Made by a program: the position numbers and the translations under genes
The notes under the pieces: model-generated
Seen by the model: the letters and a program-made list of their open reading frames with translations, nothing else
Told to the model about the DNA's origin: nothing
Databases searched by the model: none
Source: an uncultured Clostridia bacterium
GTDB lineage: Bacteria > Bacillota > Clostridia > Lachnospirales > CAG-274
Length of the DNA stretch: 51,966 nt
Assembly (NCBI GenBank): GCA_949948985.1
Contig: CATLIG010000014.1
Span: forward strand, 1 to 51,966
Direction of reading: 5' to 3'
Shown: one piece after another, positions 16,041 through 25,229 of the stretch
Numbering within the stretch: position 1 is the first letter of the stretch
Layout of the letters: each line of letters begins with the position of its first letter

Positions 16041-17651
16041 ATGATTAGAGTTGTGGTCGCTGACTTTGACACAGATAATTTAAAAAATTTTAAAGCTTTT
16101 ATAAAAAGTAATTTTTCAGACTTCCGGTTTGAAAAATCTGTTTCATCACTTGAAGAAATTCAAAATATCATAAAAAATAAAAAGGCTGACCTTATAATTT
16201 CTGATATAAAAATTTTCGGAACAAATGTTATAAGCCTTTTTAAAGATTGGAATTTTAACAATCCTGAAATATCCTTTATTTTATATGGTACTTTTAACGA
16301 TGCTGATTATATGCGAAAATGTATGGAGTATGGCGCCGTAGGCTATATTTATAAGCCTGTAAAACCGGGAGAACTTGACAAAAACCTTAATATTGCCAGA
16401 AAAGTTCATGAAGATAAGCTTAAAAAATTGAAAGAAGAAGGCGAACTGTTAAAAAAATACAGAGAAAACATAATGTTTTTTGAAACATTATTTTTTAAAA
16501 ATCTCACAAATGGTTCTATTTCAAATGAAACTGAAATTTCAAACGGATTTGACTACTTGAATATAGATATAAAGCCTCCATATTCTGTCGGTGTGTTAAG
16601 AATAGACCATTTTAAAAAGGTTGTACTTACTCTTGATGAAGCCGAAAAACATATTTTTATTTTTCGTATTTTAAATACAGTCAATAAAATTTTAGATGAA
16701 AACGACTGTGGAAAAGCTTTTATAAATAACTTTAATGAAATAATAATTATTGTTTACGGAATATCAGAACTTGAAGATATAATCCGCGTGCTGAATGAAA
16801 TTAAAATAGAAGTTCAGATATTAATAAATCTTGGTGTATCCATAGGCTTAGGAGGAAGATTTGAAAATATAAAAGACTTATCCGTTTCATTCAGAGAAGC
16901 TATCGCCGCTTTAAGATATAGATGTTTTACAGGATATAACTCAATTATTCCAAGAGAATATGTTGAACCCGGTAACGATATTACATATAGATATCCTTTA
17001 GAAAGAGAAGAACTTCTTGTATATACCGCCGTAATAGGAGAATATGATTATTGTTTAAAATTATTAGATGAGATTTTTGAATCTCTCAGAAAAAGCTCTG
17101 ATATAAAACCAAAACTGCTATCTCAAATCGTTACGGATATACTTATTTCAATAAACAGAAACGCTATAGAACAAAATCTCAATATTACAGGAATAAATCA
17201 ATTCTTCCCTACCTCTGTGGTTTTTGAGATGAAAACTCTTGATGACGCTTACAACTATTTAAAAAACGGTTTAAACAATTTTTGTTCTTACATAATAAAT
17301 ATAAGAAATGAAAAAGAAACTGAGATTTTCAATTCAGCAATAAATTATGTAAATGAAAAATATTATGAAGATATAAATTCTAAAAAAATAGCCGCTTTAT
17401 TTAATTGCTCTTATGAATATTTTAAAAAACTATTCAAAAAATATTCAGAAATCAATTTTAGTGACTATCTTACAAAAATAAGAATAGAAAAAGCCAAAGA
17501 ACTTATACTGTCATCATCAGTGGATGATGACATAGCGGCTCTAAAAGTCGGATATGAAGATACAAACGTATTCCGAGCCGCTTTTAAGAGAATTGAGGGT
17601 TACAGCGTAACAGACTTCCGACATCTAAATAATAAAACAACTACTATTTAA
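16041..17651 (+). CDS. orphan response regulator, receiver plus AraC-type DNA-binding domain
   Basis: 536 residues from ATG 16041, which has ggggtg 6 bases upstream; an earlier ATG at 16011 lacks a site. The N-terminal receiver (about 1-120) has the phosphoacceptor Asp55 in I-I-S-D-I and the K of Y-K-P-V. A central region of about 300 residues resembles the variable sensor/GGDEF-like middle of YesN-type regulators. The C-terminal domain (about 435-530) is a double helix-turn-helix of the AraC family (S-K-K-I-A-A-L-F-N-C-S, then F-R-A-A-F-K-R). YesN-type regulators usually pair with a membrane kinase for sugar or peptide uptake genes; none is adjacent, so the partner and targets are unknown. 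Confidence 0.87.
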   Translation: MIRVVVADFDTDNLKNFKAFIKSNFSDFRFEKSVSSLEEIQNIIKNKKADLIISDIKIFGTNVISLFKDWNFNNPEISFILYGTFNDADYMRKCMEYGAVGYIYKPVKPGELDKNLNIARKVHEDKLKKLKEEGELLKKYRENIMFFETLFFKNLTNGSISNETEISNGFDYLNIDIKPPYSVGVLRIDHFKKVVLTLDEAEKHIFIFRILNTVNKILDENDCGKAFINNFNEIIIIVYGISELEDIIRVLNEIKIEVQILINLGVSIGLGGRFENIKDLSVSFREAIAALRYRCFTGYNSIIPREYVEPGNDITYRYPLEREELLVYTAVIGEYDYCLKLLDEIFESLRKSSDIKPKLLSQIVTDILISINRNAIEQNLNITGINQFFPTSVVFEMKTLDDAYNYLKNGLNNFCSYIINIRNEKETEIFNSAINYVNEKYYEDINSKKIAALFNCSYEYFKKLFKKYSEINFSDYLTKIRIEKAKELILSSSVDDDIAALKVGYEDTNVFRAAFKRIEGYSVTDFRHLNNKTTTI

Positions 17652-17728
17652 AAGAACTCCAGTTAACCATAATTAAAAAACTATTAAAATTCCCATAAAT
17701 AAACTGCAGCTTTTGAAAGGAAATTTAT

Positions 17729-19033
17729 ATGAGTGGTAAAAAAATAGCATTTACAACATTAGGCTGTAAAGTAAATATGTATGATACAGAAGCAATGGCA
17801 GAACTTTTTCAGAAAAAAGGATATGAGGTAACTGATTTTGATAAATTTGCCGATATATATATTATAAATACTTGTACCGTAACAAATTTAGGAGACAAAA
17901 AATCACGTCAGACTATACGACGTGCAAAAAAAATGAATCCTAACTCAATAGTTGCCGCGACAGGATGTTATGCACAGGTTTCCCCAGATGAGGTAGCAAA
18001 AATTGATGGTATAAACATTGTACTTGGTACAAAAAACAGAAACAGTATTGTTGATATAATAGAAAATTATTCAGATAAAACAAAAGTATTAAACGCTGTA
18101 AGCGACATAATGAAAGAAAAAACATTTGAAAATCTGTCAATAGATAATTTAAAAAATCACACACGGGCGTATATAAAAATACAAGAAGGCTGCAACAGAT
18201 TTTGCTCATATTGCATAATTCCTTATGCCAGAGGTCCCGTAAGAAGCCGAAAACCCGAAAATGTATTGTCGGAAGTGGAAAAACTCGCAAAAAACGGATT
18301 TAAAGAAATAGTACTTTCAGGAATACACGTCGCTTCCTATGGAGTTGATTTAAAAAATACTAACTTGACAGATATATTAAAGCAAGTTCACTCAATAAAT
18401 GGTATAGAAAGAATCCGATTCAGTTCAATAGAACCCGTTGTCATAACAGATGATTTTATAACGGCTTTAAAAGAACTTCCTAAAATATGCGACCATTTCC
18501 ATCTTTCTCTTCAAAGCGGTTGCGACCGCACATTAAAGAGAATGAATCGCCGCTACACAAGTGAAGAATATAAATCAGCTGTAAAAAAACTCAGAAATTG
18601 CTACCCCAACGTTGCTATAACAACGGATATAATAGTTGGTTTTCCTGATGAAACAGAATATGATTTTGAAGAATGTATGAATTTTGTGAAAGAAGTGGAA
18701 TTCGCAAAAATCCACGTTTTCCCATACTCTCCAAAAACAGGAACAAAAGCGGCTGAATATCCAAATCAAATTTCATCTGAAGTAAAAAGTATAAGAAGTA
18801 AACAAATGATAACCATAAGCAATGAGTCAAATAAAAAGTTTTTAACAAAATTTGTTGGAAAAACAATGGATGTACTCTATGAGAGATGCATCGGAAACAA
18901 TATATATGAAGGTCATACAACTAATTATATAACTGTTCGTACAAAAAGCTATACTGATATTTCAAATAAAATTTTAAACGTAAAGATAAATGAGATTTTA
19001 AAAGAAGAAACTGTTTTAGGTTCTTTATTGTAA
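17729..19033 (+). CDS. mtaB: tRNA t6A37 methylthiotransferase
   Basis: 434 residues. The N-terminal UPF0004 domain has cysteines C13, C49 and C80 for the auxiliary cluster (T-L-G-C-K-V-N is characteristic of MtaB rather than MiaB). The radical SAM domain carries C155-x3-C159-x2-C162, and a TRAM-like domain follows from about 370. MtaB converts N6-threonylcarbamoyladenosine at position 37 of ANN-decoding tRNAs to its 2-methylthio form. Ribosome site aaagga before ATG 17729. It stands alone, 77 bases after the response regulator. Confidence 0.95.
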   Translation: MSGKKIAFTTLGCKVNMYDTEAMAELFQKKGYEVTDFDKFADIYIINTCTVTNLGDKKSRQTIRRAKKMNPNSIVAATGCYAQVSPDEVAKIDGINIVLGTKNRNSIVDIIENYSDKTKVLNAVSDIMKEKTFENLSIDNLKNHTRAYIKIQEGCNRFCSYCIIPYARGPVRSRKPENVLSEVEKLAKNGFKEIVLSGIHVASYGVDLKNTNLTDILKQVHSINGIERIRFSSIEPVVITDDFITALKELPKICDHFHLSLQSGCDRTLKRMNRRYTSEEYKSAVKKLRNCYPNVAITTDIIVGFPDETEYDFEECMNFVKEVEFAKIHVFPYSPKTGTKAAEYPNQISSEVKSIRSKQMITISNESNKKFLTKFVGKTMDVLYERCIGNNIYEGHTTNYITVRTKSYTDISNKILNVKINEILKEETVLGSLL

Positions 19034-19571
19034 TATTTTTATAAAAAATTTTTCTCATAATTTTCTTTTTTTCAGTGTATCTTGACAAAATAGACTTATA
19101 ATTACAATAATTATAAATATAAATTTTTATTATTGATATATTTTGACGAAAATATTTACAAAAAAAATTTGCATAAATCTAAATTTTGTATTATTATATA
19201 TTGTAGGGTTGAAACATTGGTTTCTAAGGAAACACAAATATCAGTAAAACATTAAAAATTATTTTTATAGACATTAAAATGTGTTTCCCTAAAATTGAGC
19301 GGAAAATTAAAAACATATTATGACGATTCATAGAATTTTCAAGCAAAATAATTTATAAATTATTTTATTAACTATAAGTAAGACGGAATACTTTTAAGAA
19401 CTATGGTTATATAAAATAATTGTCAATAAAATTTTTTTTGATAAATTTCTATTGACAGCGCAATTTAAGGCTTATAAGCAAACTTATTTATAACGGCAGA
19501 TATGAGTTTTTAAATATTGTTTGTGCCAGTTTATTTTATTATTTTGCTATTAGCAAAGGAGGTTTATAATT
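19034..19571 (+). promoter_or_regulatory. long leader of the ireB operon with competing hairpins
   Basis: 538 bases without a gene. A promoter-like pair, ttgcat and tattat with 17 bases between, stands near 19170-19200. Downstream, gtttc-taag-gaaac forms a local hairpin (about 19220-19233), while taaggaaacaca (19225-19236) can instead pair with tgtgtttcccta (19280-19291; 11 of 12 pairs). The two structures share bases, so they exclude each other. A second promoter-like site, ttgaca near 19454 with tataag 15 bases on, lies closer to the gene. The rest is AT-rich. The ireB ribosome site aaaggagg ends the region. Confidence 0.4.
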
Positions 19572-19844
19572 TTGAAAGAAAAAAATATTTTTGAAACTCA
19601 AAAAATCGCAAATCCCAATAAAATTGAAAGAAGTCAAGCTAATGAGATTCTTTCCGATGTATTTTCTGCGTTAACTGACAAAGGATATAATCCTGTAAAT
19701 CAAATTGTTGGATACATTCTTTCAGGAGATCCAACCTATATAACAAGCCATAATAATGCGAGAAGTACTATTGGCAAAATTGAACGTGATGAACTTCTTG
19801 AGGAACTTGTAACCTGTTACTTGAATAATAATTTGAAAGGATAA
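19572..19844 (+). CDS. ireB: IreB-family regulatory phosphoprotein (UPF0297)
   Basis: 90 residues, TTG start behind a near-perfect aaaggagg site. The family core is visible: [26 protein letters not shown] then [14 protein letters not shown] (written here only in dashed form). In Enterococcus, IreB is phosphorylated by the PASTA kinase IreK and affects cephalosporin tolerance; a similar role here is inference. It leads the conserved ireB-ruvX-DUF1292 group. alaS, which usually precedes it, is not present upstream. Confidence 0.93.
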   Translation: MKEKNIFETQKIANPNKIERSQANEILSDVFSALTDKGYNPVNQIVGYILSGDPTYITSHNNARSTIGKIERDELLEELVTCYLNNNLKG

Positions 19845-19848
19845 TTCC

Positions 19849-20286
19849 GTGCGGATATTAGGACTTGATTTTGGTGAGAAAACAATAGGTGTCGCTATAA
19901 GCGACCCATTTGGTTGGACAGCTCAGGGAGTAGAAATAATAAGAAGAAAAGAAGAAAAGAATTTAAAAGCCAGCATCGTTCGTATAGGCGAAATTATAAA
20001 TGAATATAGTGTTGAAAAAATAGTTATGGGCTATCCTAAAAATATGAATAATTCTTTAGGCGAAAGATGTGAAAAAACAGAAGCTTTTAAAGCTAAACTT
20101 GAAAAAACTTTTAAAATAGAAGTTATTTTATGGGATGAAAGGCTTAGCACCGTCGGAGCGGAAAGAAGTCTTATTGAAGCTGATTTAAGCAGAAAAAAAA
20201 GAAAACAAGTAATTGATAAAATGGCGGCTGTATTTATACTTCAAGGATATCTCGACAGCAATCCACAAAAATCAGATAAAAAATAA
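19849..20286 (+). CDS. ruvX: Holliday junction resolvase-like/pre-16S rRNA nuclease YqgF
   Basis: 145 residues with a GTG start four bases after the ireB stop. The RNase H-like fold shows [11 protein letters not shown] with catalytic Asp near residue 6-7, the V-M-G-Y-P strand, W-D-E-R-L-S-T with the second acidic residue, and [10 protein letters not shown] near the end. Family members process the 5' end of 16S rRNA precursor in E. coli. The gene order with ireB and DUF1292 is the usual one. Confidence 0.95.
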   Translation: MRILGLDFGEKTIGVAISDPFGWTAQGVEIIRRKEEKNLKASIVRIGEIINEYSVEKIVMGYPKNMNNSLGERCEKTEAFKAKLEKTFKIEVILWDERLSTVGAERSLIEADLSRKKRKQVIDKMAAVFILQGYLDSNPQKSDKK

Positions 20287-20313
20287 AATAATTTAAACCG
20301 GGAGATTTTATAT

Positions 20314-20628
20314 ATGGAAAATAAAAATGATGAACTTTCTGACTTTTTTGATGAAGATGAAACTTATGAAACAATAACAATGACTGATGAAACCGGAGTT
20401 GAAACAGATTTTGTTATTATTGATGCAATAGAAGTGAATAAAATCAAATATCTTCTTGTTGTTTCTTCTGAAGATGTTGACTTAGATGAGCCTGAGGCAG
20501 CCATTTTAAAAGAGGTTAATTCTGACAGTGAAAACGCTTATTATGAATTTGTTGAGGATGATAATGAATTTAAAAAAGTAAGCATACTTCTTCAGGACAA
20601 CGAAACCGACTATGAAATGAATTTTTAA
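20314..20628 (+). CDS. DUF1292 family protein (YrzB-like)
   Basis: 104 residues, very acidic, with a gggag site before ATG 20314. Alternating strands with I-T-M-T-D-E-T-G-V-E, then Y-L-L-V-V-S-S-E-D and A-A-I-L-K-E match the DUF1292/YrzB family found after ruvX in most Firmicutes. Function unknown. The following 290 bases up to RNase J hold no gene or clear terminator. Confidence 0.88.
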   Translation: MENKNDELSDFFDEDETYETITMTDETGVETDFVIIDAIEVNKIKYLLVVSSEDVDLDEPEAAILKEVNSDSENAYYEFVEDDNEFKKVSILLQDNETDYEMNF

Positions 20629-20920
20629 AAACAGCCTGTTTTTCTTTGAATATACATCAACTGTTAAAACAGATTTTTTGTCTGTAATTTACAAAACTAT
20701 TGTGACAAAACAGCAAAATATTCTTGTAATAATCATTAATTTATATAAAGCTTACTATTTGTTTTACCGTAAATATTAAAAAATTCACTTTTCGGAAATT
20801 ATCATAAGCTTAAAGTTCGTATTTAAGTTTATGTATTTAAGAATCGTGTAAAATAAAATTGTTTTTAAACAGTTCTTATCCTATATTTATAAAAAATTAC
20901 ACAATAATGGAGGTGTTTGC

Positions 20921-22591
20921 TTGGCAGGCAGAAATTCAAAGCTCAAAATTATACCTTTGGGCGGTTTACACGAAATTGGGAAAAATATAACCGTTTTTGA
21001 GTATAATAACGAAATTATAATTGTAGATTGCGGTATAGCCTTTCCTGAAGATGATATGCTTGGAATAGACCTTGTAATTCCTGACTACTCATATCTTGTA
21101 AAAAATAAAGAAAAAATAAAGGGTGTTGTATTAACTCATGGTCATGAAGATCATATAGGCGGTTTACCATATTTTTTAAAAGAAATAAATGTTCCAATAT
21201 ATGGAACAAAATTAACTATCGGACTCGTTGAGAATAAATTAAAAGAACATAATATATTAAATAAAGTTGAACGTTTTTCGATATCTGCTGGAGAAGTGAT
21301 AAAACTCGGTTGCTTTAAAGTTGAATTTATAAGAACAAATCATAGTATTGCGGATTCCGTTGCGTTTGCAATAACAACTCCTGTTGGAGTTATTGTTCAT
21401 TCAGGTGATTTTAAAATCGATTATACTCCTATACAAGGTAAAATGATAGATTTGCAAAGATTTGCTGAAATTGGGAAAAAAGGTGTTTTATTATTTTTAT
21501 GTGAAAGTACAAATGTAGAACATCCCGGATATACAATGAGTGAAAGAACTGTCGGGGTGATTTTTGAGGAAATATTTCAAGATTCAGAAGAACAGCGTAT
21601 ACTTGTAGCGACCTTTTCCTCAAATATAGACCGTATACAGCAAATTATAAATTCTGCGGCAAAACGAAAAAGAAAAGTCGCTGTTGTCGGTCGTAGTATG
21701 GCAAATGTTGTAAAAACAGCTTGTGAGCTTGGCTATCTTCATGTTCCTCAAAATACAATAATTGATATAGGCGAAATCAAAAATTATACCGATAATCAAC
21801 TTGTTATAATAACAACAGGAAGCCAAGGAGAAACTATGTCCGCTTTGTCACGAATTGCATCAAACGACCATAAGCAAATTGAGGTAAAACCAAATGACAA
21901 AATAATAATAAGCTCCAGCCCTATCCCCGGAAATGAAAAAGCTATTTATAAGGTAATAAATGAACTTCTGAAAAAAGGCGCTGATGTTATATATGATGGG
22001 ATAATGGACGTTCATGTATCAGGTCACGCCAGACAAGAAGAAATTAAACTTCTTCACGCTTTATTGAAACCAAAGTTCTTTGTCCCTATTCATGGTGAGT
22101 ATAAACATCTGAAAGCTCATGAAAAACTTGCTTTGACAATGGGAATGAACAAAAAAAATATTTTTTTAATGGGTATAGGCGATATTCTTGAATTAACACG
22201 TGACAGCGCTAAATTAAACGGAACTGTTCCTGCGGGTCAAGTACTTGTAGACGGTCTTGGTGTTGGTGATGTTGGAAATATTGTATTACGTGACAGAAAA
22301 CATTTATCACAAGACGGGCTTATGATAGTTGTTGTTTCAATGGAAAAAGAAACAGGTCTGTTGCTTTCGGGTCCCGATATAATATCCCGTGGTTTTGTAT
22401 ATGTAAGAGAGTCTGAAGAACTTATGGAAGAAGCAAAAAGTGTTGTAAGAGAAGCTCTTTTTAAATGTGAACAAAAAAATATAAATGAATGGTCATATAT
22501 AAAAACCCTTATAAAAGACACACTTAGAGATTTTCTTTGGCATAAAACAAAAAGAAGTCCTATGATTCTTCCTATAATTATGGATATTTAG
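20921..22591 (+). CDS. rnjA: ribonuclease J
   Basis: 556 residues, TTG start with ggaggtg upstream. The metallo-beta-lactamase core has the zinc motif H73-G-H75-E-D77-H78, with further ligands near H-S-G-D-F. The beta-CASP domain follows (about 200-370), with the H-V-S-G-H-A and P-I-H-G-E-Y segments, then the C-terminal dimerisation/RNA domain. RNase J degrades and matures RNA as a 5'-exonuclease and endonuclease, the central mRNA decay enzyme in Firmicutes lacking RNase E. Length is typical, so the gene is complete. Confidence 0.95.
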   Translation: MAGRNSKLKIIPLGGLHEIGKNITVFEYNNEIIIVDCGIAFPEDDMLGIDLVIPDYSYLVKNKEKIKGVVLTHGHEDHIGGLPYFLKEINVPIYGTKLTIGLVENKLKEHNILNKVERFSISAGEVIKLGCFKVEFIRTNHSIADSVAFAITTPVGVIVHSGDFKIDYTPIQGKMIDLQRFAEIGKKGVLLFLCESTNVEHPGYTMSERTVGVIFEEIFQDSEEQRILVATFSSNIDRIQQIINSAAKRKRKVAVVGRSMANVVKTACELGYLHVPQNTIIDIGEIKNYTDNQLVIITTGSQGETMSALSRIASNDHKQIEVKPNDKIIISSSPIPGNEKAIYKVINELLKKGADVIYDGIMDVHVSGHARQEEIKLLHALLKPKFFVPIHGEYKHLKAHEKLALTMGMNKKNIFLMGIGDILELTRDSAKLNGTVPAGQVLVDGLGVGDVGNIVLRDRKHLSQDGLMIVVVSMEKETGLLLSGPDIISRGFVYVRESEELMEEAKSVVREALFKCEQKNINEWSYIKTLIKDTLRDFLWHKTKRSPMILPIIMDI

Positions 22592-22731
22592 GCAAATTAA
22601 CTATATATTATATCAAAAAACAACAATTATAAGTATATAAAGAAACGATTATTTAAAATATGTAAAAATTAAAAGTATTTTTTAATTTAAGCTAGTCAGT
22701 GTTTCATAATTTTATTTGATTAGACCTGTTT

Positions 22732-22885
22732 AGGTAACCTGAATAATGACGTCTGATAAAAAATTTTTTCGTCAGACAAAACTTAATTTTTGCAATAATA
22801 CTTGAAAAATATTTCAAAAAAATTAAGTAAAGTATAGCGGAAAAATAGCCGTTAGACGGTATTGCAGAGATTATTGAACAGGTCT
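22732..22885. mobile_element. family A MITE (copy A1)
   Basis: 154 bp from agacctgtttaggtaacct to gattattgaacaggtct. The interior holds a hairpin gtctgataaaaaattttttcgtcagac and the cttgaaaaatatttcaa palindrome. Family C copy C3 starts two bases after it. Confidence 0.75.
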
Positions 22886-22886
22886 T

Positions 22887-22991
22887 TATAATAATTCATA
22901 AAAATTTTAGTGCAAACCAATAAAAGAATTACTTAATATAATTTAGGTTTATTAAAGCCCATCTGTTTATTCTTTTTATTGTTTCACTATA
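22887..22991. repeat. family C palindromic repeat (copy C3)
   Basis: 105 bp ending ttattgtttcactata, with left inner arm gtgcaaaccaataaaag. It lies between RNase J and ylbF and abuts a family A element. Confidence 0.7.
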
Positions 22992-23120
22992 GTTACATTT
23001 AATAACAAAATAGTGCTTACAAACCTTTTGTAACTAAATAAAACCATTAAAACAATATTTCAAAGTTGTCAACTGGTTTATTACGTTTATTGAAATTTAA
23101 TTTATGGAGGTACTAAATCA

Positions 23121-23462
23121 ATGGAGAAATTATTTGAACTGTCGGATAATCTTACAAATGCCATAAAAAGCAGTAAATGTTATAACGATTATTTAATGTC
23201 AAAAGAACGAATAAAAAAAGACATTGATTTATGCAGAGAAATTAATGAATTTAAAAAACTTCATATAGATTTAAAGAAAAAAAAGAATAACGGAGAAAAT
23301 ATTTCTTTTGATTATGAAAAAACAGTCAGTAAAAAATATTATAATTTAATTTTAAATGAAGATGTTAAAACCTTTCTTGTTAATGAACAAATTCTTGTTA
23401 AATTAATCGGCGACATATATAATCATATAACAACTGAATGTATACTTGACCTTGATATTTAA
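23121..23462 (+). CDS. ylbF: YlbF/YmcA-family regulator
   Basis: 113 residues with a ggagg site before the ATG. All-helical and charged; the pattern of K-x-S-K-x-Y-N-D-Y near the start, then a long K-E-R-I-K-K-D-I helix and I-N-E-F-K-K-L-H fits the Com_YlbF family (PF06133). In Bacillus, YlbF acts with YmcA and YaaT as a complex aiding RNase Y-dependent mRNA maturation and sporulation/competence control. A link with RNase J upstream is plausible only by theme. It could equally be YmcA; the sequence does not separate them. Confidence 0.75.
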   Translation: MEKLFELSDNLTNAIKSSKCYNDYLMSKERIKKDIDLCREINEFKKLHIDLKKKKNNGENISFDYEKTVSKKYYNLILNEDVKTFLVNEQILVKLIGDIYNHITTECILDLDI

Positions 23463-23495
23463 TAAATCACTTTATCAAAAATCTCAAAAATATAT

Positions 23496-23551
23496 CTATG
23501 GCAAAACAATAAAATAACTCAACCAACAAATTATTTTATTGTTTTGCCCTA
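23496..23551. terminator. hairpin between convergent genes (short family C form)
   Basis: A perfect 18-bp stem, ggcaaaacaataaaataa with ttattttattgttttgcc, around a 13-base loop, followed by a T-rich tract on the plus strand. It lies between ylbF (plus) and the small gene at 23602 (minus) and would serve as a two-way terminator. It is built from the same arms as the family C repeats, lacking their outer parts. Confidence 0.65.
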
Positions 23552-23601
23552 AAAAATTTTTTAATTATTTAGTTTGTTGTCGATATATTTTGTCTGATTT
23601 T

Positions 23602-23865
23602 TTATCCAAGCATTTCAAGAATGCTTTTAAATCTGTTTCTCTCATTATCATCAAGAGATTCTATTATAGCATTTATCATAGCTGATTTTTCTTCTTCCGA
23701 AACAATTTTATTTTTAGGCATACTTTCACTGAATTTAATAATTAGCTCAAGAGTTTCATTTACATTTTTTCCTTTAACATCTTCAGATAATTTTCTGAAA
23801 GATGAAACCAAATTTTTATCCATACTTTTAAAAGCATCTTTTTCAAGCAATTTATCAAGATTCAT
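23602..23865 (-). CDS. small helical protein of unknown function
   Basis: 87 residues with aaaggag 8 bases before the ATG. Charged and helical, no signal peptide or membrane span. It follows the 111-residue gene at 23882-24217 by 16 bases on the same strand, so the two form one operon. I do not recognise the family. Segments such as N-E-T-L-E-L-I-I-K-F and A-M-I-N-A-I-I-E-S-L suggest a helix bundle. Confidence 0.65.
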   Translation of the reverse strand: MNLDKLLEKDAFKSMDKNLVSSFRKLSEDVKGKNVNETLELIIKFSESMPKNKIVSEEEKSAMINAIIESLDDNERNRFKSILEMLG

Positions 23866-23881
23866 ATTTTACTCCTTTTAC

Positions 23882-24217
23882 TTATATTTTCTCAATAATT
23901 TCATTTAATTCAATAAGCTTTAATACCATATCCAATTTAAGTTTTCTTTTTCCATCAAAATTATTTTTTAAATCATTAATCATATCTTTTTGCCAGTTTT
24001 TTTCACTTTTATTTTGTATTGAAATGCTGCCTTTGTATCTTTTAGCCATACTTTCAAATTCTATGTATTTTGTAATAATTTCAGCATTCTTTTTTTGTTC
24101 AGGTTTTAAAGATGATATAAACAATTTTAAAAATTTTTCTTCCGTTGACATTCCTTCTGATTCTGACATAAATTTCATTATTTTGGCAGCTTTTGCTATT
24201 TCTTCAAAATCCAACAT
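23882..24217 (-). CDS. small helical protein of unknown function, operon partner
   Basis: 111 residues from ATG 24217, which has a strong ggaggagggg site; an open frame extends 34 codons further upstream but has no ribosome site and runs into a family C repeat. The sequence is Met-, Lys- and Glu-rich (A-K-I-M-K-F-M-S-E-S-E-G-M-S, then K-F-L-K-L-F-I-S-S-L-K-P-E-Q-K-K). It is probably cytoplasmic. First gene of a two-gene operon with 23602. A family C repeat covers its promoter region. Function unknown. Confidence 0.65.
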   Translation of the reverse strand: MLDFEEIAKAAKIMKFMSESEGMSTEEKFLKLFISSLKPEQKKNAEIITKYIEFESMAKRYKGSISIQNKSEKNWQKDMINDLKNNFDGKRKLKLDMVLKLIELNEIIEKI

Positions 24218-24234
24218 CACCCCTCCTCCACAAC

Positions 24235-24311
24235 TATAGTAATCCGCAAAATTTTCAATGCGAAACAATAAAAAATAATATATATTATCTTTATTAAATA
24301 TAATTGTATAA
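24235..24311. repeat. family C repeat, left part (copy C5)
   Basis: Begins tatagtaatccgcaaaattttcaatgcgaaacaataaaa as in full copies but lacks the closing ttttattgtttt...ctata arm. It stands 18 bases upstream of the start of the 111-residue gene. Confidence 0.55.
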
Positions 24312-24526
24312 AATACCATTTATTATAAAATAATATACTAAAAATTTTTCTCATCTAATCAAAGTTACTGTATTAAACATGTCTATTTATTTAAGAATCA
24401 TTTCATTAAAATTAAGAAATCCGAAAATTTCTATAAATACCCTTATTTTATTACAGCTGTCTAGCATTTCCATAGTTTTGTTTGTACAAGCTATTGACTT
24501 ATAATAAAATAAATATTATTATTAAT

Positions 24527-24635
24527 TATAGAAAATTACAAAATATTTGTGATATAAAAATCTAAAACTGACTTCTTTTTATCGTATATAGACTTATTAA
24601 AATTTAATTGCTTATTCTTTTATTGTTTTGCTATA
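24527..24635. repeat. family C repeat, diverged copy (C6)
   Basis: Starts tatagaaaattacaaaatattt and ends attcttttattgttttgctata; the left inner arm has decayed. 109 bp. Confidence 0.55.
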
Positions 24636-24772
24636 AATAACTGATTTTAAAATTATAGTTTTTTATATAAATTAGTAAAATAACTTAAAAGAAGTCTAAT
24701 ATTTATAAAAAATATCATAAATAAAACTACTTTTAAATATGCTTATTTTTTAATACTTTAACAGACCTGTTT

Positions 24773-24921
24773 AAAACTATCATAATAACGATTGACAAAA
24801 AGTTTTTTCGTCAATCTAAGTCTGACTTTTGCAGAAACTTTCCAAGTATTTTAAGAAAATCAGACAAAGACAGGCGGAAAAATCTTTATCAATCAGAATT
24901 ACAGAGGTTTAGAACATGTCT
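24773..24921. mobile_element. family A MITE (copy A2)
   Basis: 149 bp from agacctgtttaaaactat to ggtttagaacatgtct. The interior hairpin gattgacaaaaagttttttcgtcaatc is well kept and the sequence is close to the copy at 43942-44100. Confidence 0.7.
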
Positions 24922-25084
24922 AATATGGAATATTGATTTAAATATAATATAACTTAAAAAATAATATATTAAACGCTATTTTAACTAAAATTATTTTTTA
25001 TTTAAATCAATAAACATTTCTATAATTTTTAGACTTACTTTATTATTATTACTGTACTTTATTATTTTTTAAAAAACATCTTTT

Positions 25085-25195
25085 TATAACAATTCGCAAA
25101 ATTTTTAGCGCAAAATAATAGACTTGCTCTAAACCTCCGTAATATCGCCTGACAAACCTTTTTCCGTCATACCTTGCCTGATTTTTTTGAAATTG
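25085..25195. repeat. chimera of a family C left half and a family A half
   Basis: Bases 25085-25119 match the left part of family C (tataacaattcgcaaaatttttagcgcaaaataata). The sequence then switches at 25120 to a family A terminus (agacttgctctaaacctccg) and interior up to about 25195, with no right terminus. The fur-family ribosome site starts some 20 bases later, so the chimera forms the gene's upstream region. Confidence 0.5.
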
Positions 25196-25229
25196 AAACA
25201 CAGTAATAATAACATCGGAGGTGATTTTT

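Larger units (their letters stand above)
24320..25084. other. 765-base intergenic stretch made largely of repeats
   Basis: No gene is visible. It contains a degenerate family C copy (24527-24635), a family A copy (24773-24921) and AT-rich sequence between them. The open frames in it are short and lack ribosome sites. Confidence 0.55.

Noticed and set aside
23496-23551. Treating all family C repeats as ordinary terminators
   Set aside because: Only this short form has the stem-plus-T layout at a gene end; most copies are about 100 bp with conserved outer ends and lie in leaders or mid-spacer.
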